64,000 nt of DNA from Dromiciops gliroides. Its lineage: Eukaryota > Chordata > Mammalia > Microbiotheria > Microbiotheriidae. Location: NCBI RefSeq assembly GCF_019393635.1, contig NC_057866.1:169923403-169987402 (forward strand). The letters are read 5' to 3'. The position numbers and the translations under genes are program-made. This document shows, in pieces, positions 57,496-64,000 of the stretch. The notes beneath the pieces were generated by a model. That model saw only the letters and a list, made by a program, of their open reading frames with translations. It ran no database searches and was not told the origin of the DNA. Numbering within the stretch: the stretch's first letter is position 1; the number at the start of each line of letters is the position of its first letter.

Positions 57496-58514
57496 AATCT
57501 CAAGAAGAGCAACAGTGAAAATTGCAAAGGTAGATTTGCCTTTTAGAAAGAATTCTCAATTAGTTATCAAAAAGTGAAAGGAAATGTCCCCTCAACTAGG
57601 GGGTCATCAAGTGATGGTTGGATGGCCACTTATCAAGGATGGTATAAAGTACATCCTTGGTTTGGTATGTATTGAATGGTCTTATTGAATTCAGTCATTG
57701 TGGAAGCAGACTTCCCTCCCTGCCCTATCTCCTCTTTAGAAGCATTAAAAAAAAATTTTTTTTAATTATTCCAGTTTAAAAATATTTCACTTTCAAGAAA
57801 TTGTTAATGGATATGAACAAAATCTAGAGTCCCAGAAAATGGATAAAGGGTGGTTACCAGCTTCAGACTGGAAATTCCTCAATCTAGTTAGGGTAATTCC
57901 TTATCCCCATGTCTAGAACAGATTGGGGTAACAAGTAATGAGTAAACTAAAAAAAGTATTGTCTTTCAATTAATGGAAATGTATTTTGAGTTTACCTCTG
58001 ACCACATGAAAGGAGAATCTTAAACAGAATGGCCAAAGAGGACTTGTTTTCAGGAAAACTATTTTCTCCAAGGGTGTACGAAAAGTTGACTATTCTTCTA
58101 TTTGATGAAACAAAATAACTGAACATTATCCTAAGCTTTGGCTCACTGTGCTATTTTTTTTAATCGTCCAGAAAGGCCATTAATTTTACCTCAAAAATGG
58201 CTTGTCTGAGAGACTTTCAGAGCCACAAGGCACCTGTTCTGTAATATTCTAAAGCAGAAATGCTTCAGTCAGAATATGACAAAGCAGTAACTTCTTCATG
58301 AGCTGCTCTGGCCAAAAAATATCACCACCTGGTGGCCAGTAATAGGTTTCTCAGAGTAGCAATAGCACAGGGAATAGCCTAAGTATAAACACACAAATAG
58401 ATCCACTCAAGAATGTCGTTGCTATTTGCATGTTACCTCTGTTCAACTCTTATAAATTTTCTTTTTTTACATCTCCACCAGGTTTTCTAAGTGTGTCTAG
58501 CACTGCAAATATAA
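57496..58514. other. Intergenic, unassigned
   Basis: No recognised element. Confidence 0.4.
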
Positions 58515-58710
58515 TCATAGGATCACAGATTTGGAGCTAAGACCTCAGAGGCTATCTACTCCAACCAACCCCCTAATTTTATTTCAGACAAGCAAATTTA
58601 GGCCCCAAGAGCCCACTTTTCTTGCTCAAAACAAACACGGCCAACAAGAAACAGAGGCAGGACTAAAACCCAAAACTTGTCTTCAAATACGTTTTTTCAT
58701 TGCACTGCAC
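58515..58710 (+). mobile_element. Ancient repeat fragment
   Basis: ATCATAGGATCACAGATTTG, CTATCTACTCCAACCAACCC, AATTTAGGCCCCAAGAG and AGAGGCAGGACTAAAACCC are the ordered motifs of a repeat class also seen in scraps at 27875 and 54800. Name uncertain. Confidence 0.6.
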
Positions 58711-59821
58711 TTCTTTCCTTATTTTGAGGAACAATTTTACATGGCCAAAATTTGTTTACTTCTTAACAATTTACAATTTTCTCCATTCTATGAATATTGT
58801 GAAAGCATTATGAGAATTATGTGCACTTTCTGATCTTTTGCATGACTACATTAAAATGGGTGGAATTTCTATTTCTGAGCAAAATATGATTAAGATAGAA
58901 ATATCAGTGAAACTGCATTAATTTCTTAGAGCTTTGATTATGAAAGTAGGGGTCATAGTATAACAAAATTATGATTTTAGTAGCCAAAATAAAAATTCTT
59001 AGAATCATGATGTCCCATGTGTTTTGTAGAAAATTAGTGAGCTTTTGTTTGTTCTCAAAGTTGCATGGGATCACTGGCTTACTGTTGTTCTAAAATAAGA
59101 AAAGCCAGTTTAGCTCCCAATTCCTAGGTAGTATGTGTTACAACTGACATCTTTGTTAATAAGCTTGAAACCAAAGATTTTGAAAGCATTAAATGTAAAT
59201 ACATTCTACTGGGCTAAATATAAGTTGTATTCTTCCCCTAAGTCTATGAAACTGAGTAAAAGTCTATTATCAGTGTTATTTTTCAGCACACAATTTTTCT
59301 TTTCTAAGTAACTGCTTTTGTTTTGGTTTTGTTTAGTTTTGTGTTGGGGGGGAGGGGAGGCATGAAGGGAACATATTCAACTTTCAACTGGAATGTTTCA
59401 GAAAAAGATGATAACAATCAGTCAACAATGAAAATGAAACAAGGAGTTGTTGTGCCATCACTGGTACTGACAAGCCAATAACACATGGAATTTAAATGAA
59501 GGCTGATATTTCAGACTTGAAATACTTTAGTCCTACAATCCTTTCCAAATTTATAACTGAAAAAAATCAACAAAAGGGCTGTAGATTTAGAATAAAAGAA
59601 GCATATTTTCTTGTCCTTGAAAAACATCCTAAACAACCTTTATGAAAAACCTAGTAATTTGTTCTGTGAATTAAAAATGGGTCTTTCAAAGAAGCTGAAA
59701 AAAAACCAGTATTTTGAGAATATAAATGTTCAATGAACCACCTGCACATTTGCCCTTTTAGTGAACTATGTATGTATAACATCTGCATTTTAGTTTCCTG
59801 GGACCAGATAAAAAGAAGAAC
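58711..59821. other. Repeat-free DNA just downstream of PLRG1
   Basis: AT-rich sequence with no repeat I recognise over 1.1 kb. It lies immediately past the PLRG1 cleavage site, where termination or alternative polyadenylation could occur, but no further strong signal is evident. Confidence 0.45.
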
Positions 59822-59850
59822 CAAAGCCTAAGAAAAAAAGGGAGTTTATT
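59822..59850 (-). terminator. PLRG1: PLRG1 polyadenylation signal and cleavage region
   Basis: The minus strand reads AATAAA at 59850-59845, about 130 nt after the stop codon, followed by a T-rich stretch ending CTTAGG. The spacing and downstream U-rich sequence fit a normal mammalian cleavage site at about 59822-59832. Confidence 0.8.
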
Positions 59851-59981
59851 GTAAAACATGATGAAGCAGTAATGACTTCTGCTGAGTTTCTGTTTTAAGT
59901 CCTATACAGAGCACAATGTGACTAAATGCATTTATAAAAGCCAAAATAAAACAATGGGCCAATTATGTACATGTTGCCACT
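59825..59981 (-). other. PLRG1: PLRG1 3' UTR
   Basis: About 150 nt lie between the stop codon and the expected cleavage point. No recognisable transposable element has inserted here. It is AT-rich and has only one canonical polyadenylation hexamer in the sense direction, so one short 3' UTR isoform is expected. The exact end is inferred from the hexamer, not seen directly. Confidence 0.75.
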
Positions 59982-60041
59982 TTAAAATCTTTTTCTCTTG
60001 ATAATTTCTGGTTTCCAGCTGACTGGATGAGTTTCTTCCGT
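59982..60041 (-). CDS. PLRG1: PLRG1 terminal coding exon
   Basis: This phase-0 exon of 60 bp encodes [19 protein letters not shown] followed by TAA. It follows a clear polypyrimidine tract and CAG acceptor (CTTTTTCAG|ACG). The basic KRKRF tail is the conserved C-terminus of the PLRG1/Prp46 family, lies outside the propeller and looks like a nuclear-targeting or RNA-contacting tail. It joins in frame to the preceding exon to give REDDSATEETH. It is too short for ordinary ORF scanning and was found by following the splice phase. Confidence 0.96.
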
Positions 60042-60661
60042 CTGAAAAAGTAAAAAGAGGTTAAAAAAAAGAAAGAAAGAAAAATTAGATTAAAATTTGA
60101 CTATGGAAATAATGTAGTAAAGATGTAATTTGCTGACTGAAGTAAAGTCTTTGTTTCAACTAAACCATTTTGCATTTCAAATTGGTCTTTCAACTTTATA
60201 AGGAACTAATGATGTTTTTAAAGGATAAACTGATGATATCTAATTTTAATCCTAACTCTACCAATTGTTTATCATAAGACTATAGTTCATAGAACTATGC
60301 AAAACACTAGGGAATCAAATGTAAGACGCCATTAAGTTTTCAAATGGACATCATATCTTATGATAGCACTGATCTCTACAGTTCAAAGATAACATTGCTA
60401 ATTTTTGGTAGTAGCCAATCTGTTTACATGAAGAACTCTGCCAAGATTTTCCACCAATAACCAGTCAGGAAAATGACCAAATAATTGGTTCAAATTAAAT
60501 CAGTACCAGAAATATCTAAGCAGAAGCTATTCAAAATGATGGTCACTTTTATATTGTGAGCATTTTTCCATTTTGTCATTACCAAAATTTTGAAATTGGA
60601 AAACATAATTGATATTACATGATTTTGTGATTTAAGCATAAATGATCATTTAAAAACATAC

Positions 60662-60855
60662 CGCTGAATCATCTTCTCTGTATACTTTAATGGTTTTATC
60701 AGCTTCTGCAGTCAATAATCGACTTTCAGACTGGTCAAATGCACATGCAAATATTCCTGATTCACTGTCCAAAGATCCAGGCTGCACAGCTGCATGTACT
60801 CTTTGGAAATTATACCCAGTTCTCCAGTCCCAGAGATGCATAGTGCCATTATCCG
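60662..60855 (-). CDS. PLRG1: PLRG1 penultimate exon (last WD40 blades)
   Basis: A 194-bp exon. Two bases complete a split alanine codon, giving SGADNGTM across the junction, followed by 64 codons ending [12 protein letters not shown]. It encodes WD40 sequence: [14 protein letters not shown] ends one blade, and [20 protein letters not shown] is the last strand set that closes the propeller. This is about residues 431-495 of a 514-aa protein. The acceptor is GGCTACAAG|CG after a T-rich stretch and the donor is GCG|GTATGT. The only difference from human that I recall near the end is DDSA for DDTA. The family scaffolds CDC5L and PRP19 interactions in the activated spliceosome. Confidence 0.96.
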
Positions 60856-61600
60856 CTTGTAGCCAAAAAGAAAAGCGATATTTAAGTACAAATTATGATG
60901 ATGTCTTAAGGCAGTTATGCGAATAGAAAAGCATGTGTCTGAAAAAATTAATCTCTTTTACTTTTTATTCATGCCCAGTTCAAAACTCCTTAAATCATTC
61001 TCAATGGCCATGGACCAACTAATCATCTTGCTCCACAAATATTCAGTCCAGTGTCCTACATCTTAAAATTATCCAGATTCTCTACAGAGTCCCTGGGGCA
61101 AACAATCTTGGAACTAAACCACTGAAATGTGTCTGTTGATGAAACAAGTGACTAATCCATTTTCATTAGGAGTATATATGAAATTTTCTTGAAAGGCAAC
61201 ACTATCAGGCATGAAAGAAATCCTTCCTTGTATTTAAACTATAATACATAAACTATAGGATGGGTCTGTAAAAGGCTTTGCATATGGGCCTTCAAGACCC
61301 TGTAGGGGGCCTGCTATACAAGACCTGTCTCCTTATGTTTAGAGAATTATTAGAGCATATCAAACAAGAGGCCATTTGGTGATTAATTATTTTGGCTATT
61401 GCAATCCATGAAAATATCTACTGAGATGTGCAACATTCGTAATGTAGGTTGGTAGAGTACATACCCTACCAATGAAATCACAAGTCTTTTGAAGCACTAA
61501 GGTGTTTACTTTGTAATAGCTCACTAAAATAATAAATGATACTACAACCATAATAAGAGCCTCATAGATACAGAAAATATAAAGAAAAGTCTTATTTTAC

Positions 61601-61740
61601 CTCCAGATACCAGCACTCCATCTGAATTCACAGCCAGTGTATTAATTATCGCATTATGACCAGAAAGGTTCTGAATGAAGTTTCCGTCAGGGAATTTCCA
61701 CTGTTTAATATTATCTGGAGACCCAGATGCAAATGTGTAA
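61601..61740 (-). CDS. PLRG1: PLRG1 exon, third from last (WD40 blades)
   Basis: A 140-bp internal exon. It opens with one base that completes a codon from the previous exon, then 46 full codons beginning [19 protein letters not shown] and ending GVLVSG, then one base carried into the next exon. If the protein has the human length (514 aa) this is about residues 385-430. The [10 protein letters not shown] segment is the S-G-x-D-x-x-I-x-x-W pattern that closes a WD40 blade, and [10 protein letters not shown] opens the next with its GH dipeptide. The acceptor has a T-rich tract ending CCCCAG and the donor reads GAG|GTAAAATAAG. Compared with human from memory, only one or two conservative changes are seen, consistent with strong constraint. 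The upstream partner exon is outside the window. Confidence 0.96.
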
Positions 61741-61847
61741 CTGGGGAAAAAAAATAAGGCAGGTAAGAAAGAAAGGAAAACTGTCAAGACACTGAAATGA
61801 TATTTAAAGCAAATGTGACAAATAATTTATGTTGTAAATTAATTTTT

Positions 61848-61984
61848 TTTCAGGGCAATTGGGGTTAAGTGACTTGCCCAGGGTCACACAGCTAGTAAGT
61901 GTTAAGTGTCTGAGGCTGGATTTGAACTCAGGTCCTCCTGAATCCAGGGCCAGTGCTCTATCCACTGCACCATCTAGCTGCCCC
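61848..61984 (-). mobile_element. Short tRNA-derived SINE in PLRG1 intron
   Basis: A Mar1/WSINE-type SINE, 5' end at the right, with a poor A tail at the left. It is flanked by a perfect 15-bp duplication TGTAAATTAATTTTT (61833-61847 and 61985-61999), so the insertion boundaries are exact. It lies about 110 bp upstream of the exon acceptor at 61741, in the same orientation as the gene. Confidence 0.95.
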
Positions 61985-62254
61985 TGTAAATTAATTTTTA
62001 GTCCTGAGAGTTTATAGTTTTCCTTCCCTACTAACTGAAGAAACCATCTATCACACCAAAGCAATAGATGGCACAAATATTTAGATTTGTACAACTTGCA
62101 GGGGAGTTTTCAGTTTTGTTTGCTTGTATTTTTTGGAGGGGGAGAGGGGGAGGAGTGGGGAACAAAAATGTCAGAGACTGTGAAGCTAAGAGCATCTTTG
62201 GTGAAAATACTACTGGCTGTGATGCTGTGTTTTTCCTCTTCAAGAAGTTTTCTT

Positions 62255-62620
62255 AAAAGAAAGAAAGAACTGTGGAGTATAGATGCTGATTGAACCATAT
62301 TATTTCTTTTGTTTTGGGTGCTGTTGTTTTTTTTTTTTTCTATTTTGAGGTTTTGCATCACTGCTCTGATTCTTTCTCTTGTAACAGGATTAATGCAGAA
62401 ATAGGATTAATGTTATTATGTGTATATATATGTGTGTGTATATATATATCTATATGTATATGTATAGATATATATAGATATAACCTATATCAGATTACCT
62501 GCTGTCTAGGGGAGGGGGGAGGGAGGGGAGGGAGGGAGGGAGAAAAATCTGAAATTGTAAAGCATGTATAAACAAAAGTTGAGAACTATCTTTACATGTA
62601 ACGGAAAAAATAAAATATCT

Positions 62621-62650
<30 letters not shown>
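62255..62650 (+). mobile_element. Recent 5'-truncated L1 3' end in PLRG1 intron
   Basis: Only the L1 3' UTR is present: a TA-rich stretch, the CCTATATCAGATTACCTG motif, a GGGAGGG tract, then AATAAAATATCTC and about 32 uninterrupted A. A perfect 13-bp duplication AAGAAGTTTTCTT flanks it (62242-62254 and 62651-62663). The long clean A tail and intact duplication make it one of the youngest insertions here. It lies antisense to PLRG1. Confidence 0.92.
62413..62487. repeat. TA/TG-rich microsatellite inside L1 3' UTR
   Basis: Alternating TATATG, TGTG and TAGATA units sit inside the truncated L1 and probably expanded from its own 3' UTR. Confidence 0.8.
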
Positions 62651-62654
<4 letters not shown>

Positions 62655-62663
62655 AGTTTTCTT

Positions 62664-63030
62664 TATATCCTCAATGGCCATTCAAAGTATAGCTACTACT
62701 ACTGTTTCCCCATGTTTATTTTCTCTCCCCTTAAGTTATGAGGCTGTCAAAAACAAGATCTCTATCTGCTATGGTTATAAGTAGCATTCAGTACTGAGTA
62801 CAGTGTCACACATGCAATGCCAATGCCAATAAATTCTGTAACTTTTTAAAAAAATAGTATAAAAACGAAACCTAAAATATAGAAACAAGTTTCATAAATA
62901 CATAATAAAAATATTTTTTGGCTACAAAGCCTTAAGAGGTCAAATCTCTGTGGCATTCAATGACCAAAGAAGTGAAAGCAGTCTTACTTTATTTAGTGCA
63001 TAAAGATCAACTTTAGAAAATAAAATCTTA
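62664..63030. other. Intronic, no recognised element
   Basis: PLRG1 intron sequence between the L1 and the SINE. No exon-like reading frame with splice sites is visible, nor any repeat I can name. Confidence 0.5.
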
Positions 63031-63187
63031 GGGGCAGCTAGATGGCACAGTGGATAAAGCACTGGCCCTGGATTCATGAGTACCTGAGTTCAAATCCAGC
63101 CTCAGACACTTGACACTTACTAGCTGTGTGACCCTGGGCAAGTCACTTAACCCTCATTGCCCCACTTAAAAAAAAGAAAAGAAAAGA
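63031..63187 (+). mobile_element. Short SINE in PLRG1 intron
   Basis: A full-length Mar1/WSINE-type SINE of the subtype with CACTTGACAC and an end of CATTGCCCC, with an AAAAG-repeat tail. It lies antisense to PLRG1. The target duplication is not clear because the flanks are A-rich. Confidence 0.93.
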
Positions 63188-64000
63188 AAATTAGTCCTTT
63201 CTGAAGCTTAAGAAGCCTGAAAATATCCACTGTCCAAGAAAATACTGCTAGAAATGAAAATAAGGAATGAAGTCCTTCACTCCACAATTAGCATTTAAAT
63301 GGCTGATACTAGTTCTTTTCTCGAGAGCCGATTTTAACGGGAAGAGAGTGCTGAGCACCTGAAATGTGGGAATGGGGAAAAGGTAAAGTGATGGCAGACT
63401 GAGATGGGTAAGGAAAGACAAATGTCACTTACTTCACAATTTTGCTTAGGACCAGCCCTGGTAAAAATCTCACCACCTAATGTAATCACAATAAACCAAC
63501 ACTGCCAATGAGTACCAATTACCTTCACTAACAACCAACAATACTGTAGTATATAAACTTTATATGGTTTTGAATATAGTTCAAGAGCTAACTGTAGAGA
63601 TCTAAGATAGCGGGAACAATAGCAATATAATTTTCTTTATTCTTTCCTATAATTGACTGGCTCCAATCTTAGGGGTAAGAAATTATTTAAATTTCTAAGA
63701 AAATTTATTTCTGAGCCTTCCTTTTGAAGCTATCTATAAATCACAGTTTTGAAATATATTAAGAGAATTATTTCATTTTACTTAAAAATATTTCTAACTT
63801 TGGGTTGGGTAGCATTAGATGAATATGATAGTTTCTCTTAGGCTATAAATCAGCTCTTGATTCCCCATCCCCCCACCCCCGCCCCCAATGAAGTATGACA
63901 GTTATACTGATGATTCAAAACAGTTGCTAATTTCACCAAACACTATATAATAGAAATAAAAATTAAATGTATCCTATAATTATTTTTTACAATTTTAAAC
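63188..64000. other. Intronic, no recognised element
   Basis: AT-rich PLRG1 intron sequence reaching the window edge. I searched the minus strand for the expected preceding PLRG1 exon, which should end in a histidine codon split before YTFASG, and did not find it. Confidence 0.5.

Larger units (their letters stand above)
59822..64000 (-). other. PLRG1: PLRG1 gene, 3' part (partial, runs off right edge)
   Basis: This is the 3' end of the gene for pleiotropic regulator 1 (Prp46/PRL1 family), a nuclear WD40-propeller protein of the PRP19/CDC5L spliceosome complex. Three coding exons are visible on the minus strand (61740-61601, 60855-60662, 60041-59982), with introns of 745 and 620 bp and a further intron of at least 2,260 bp reaching the window edge. 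Every visible donor starts GT and every acceptor ends AG, and codon phases join without a break. The joined reading frame agrees with my memory of the mammalian PLRG1 C-terminus almost residue for residue, so the gene appears functional. The remaining N-terminal exons must lie to the right of 64000. Confidence 0.95.

Noticed and set aside
61542..61787. Full 81-codon minus-strand frame starting MTVFLSF
   Set aside because: Only the middle (61740-61601) is a real PLRG1 exon. The start and end are intron read-through beyond good splice sites.

Overview
The window looks like marsupial genomic DNA. It is packed with a tRNA-derived SINE whose sequence (GCAGCTAGGTGG start, GTGTGACCCTGGGCAAGTC core) I recognise as the marsupial Mar1/WSINE type. 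The recent L1 3' ends resemble the marsupial L1 3' UTR, there are BovB-like RTE LINEs, and there are many old L2, L3/CR1 and MIR/THER1 copies. Species cannot be fixed from this; an Australian marsupial is plausible but unproven. No prokaryotic genes, CRISPR arrays or plasmid features are present.

Only one real gene is supported: the last three coding exons of PLRG1 (pleiotropic regulator 1, a WD40 protein of the spliceosomal PRP19/CDC5L complex), on the minus strand at 59982-61740. The 3' UTR and polyadenylation signal lie at about 59822-59981. All splice sites are canonical and the phases join cleanly. The upstream exons lie beyond the right edge. The intron running off the right edge has collected two SINEs and a recent, severely 5'-truncated L1 with a long pure A tail.

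The remaining ~59.8 kb (1-59821) is downstream intergenic DNA. In human the next gene past the 3' end of PLRG1 is DCHS2 (from memory), but I see no cadherin exon here. The interval is a layered record of retrotransposition. (i) Very old L2 (4.4, 20.2, 52.6-54.2 and 56.7-57.5 kb), L3/CR1 (31.2-32.9 and 55.7-56.5 kb) and MIR/THER1 copies. (ii) RTE/BovB-like copies (5.1-8.3 and 22.7-23.4 kb), with long SINEs whose 3' halves resemble RTE. (iii) L1 pieces (5.6-6.8, 9.2-11.9, 20.8, 34.3-35.4, 45.7-47.1, 54.3 and 62.3 kb). (iv) About 20 short SINEs, many still flanked by readable 7-17 bp target-site duplications. One solo retroviral-type LTR with a 4-bp duplication is at 27969-28614, and hAT-like DNA transposon remnants are at 3.7, 14.6, 39.7 and 41.2 kb. 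Microsatellites and long polypyrimidine tracts fill further space. Several stretches carry no repeat I recognise (notably 18.2-20.1, 41.7-43.3, 48.9-49.9, 51.1-52.1 and 58.7-59.8 kb) and are the places to look for conserved non-coding elements.

I found no convincing undescribed molecular system. The best leads are evolutionary: the visible RTE origin of the long SINE tail, a possible L1 3' transduction at 34.3-35.4 kb, an inverted L1 arrangement at 9.2-11.9 kb, an L1 that split an RTE with its duplication still readable, and a possibly polymorphic L1 inside PLRG1.
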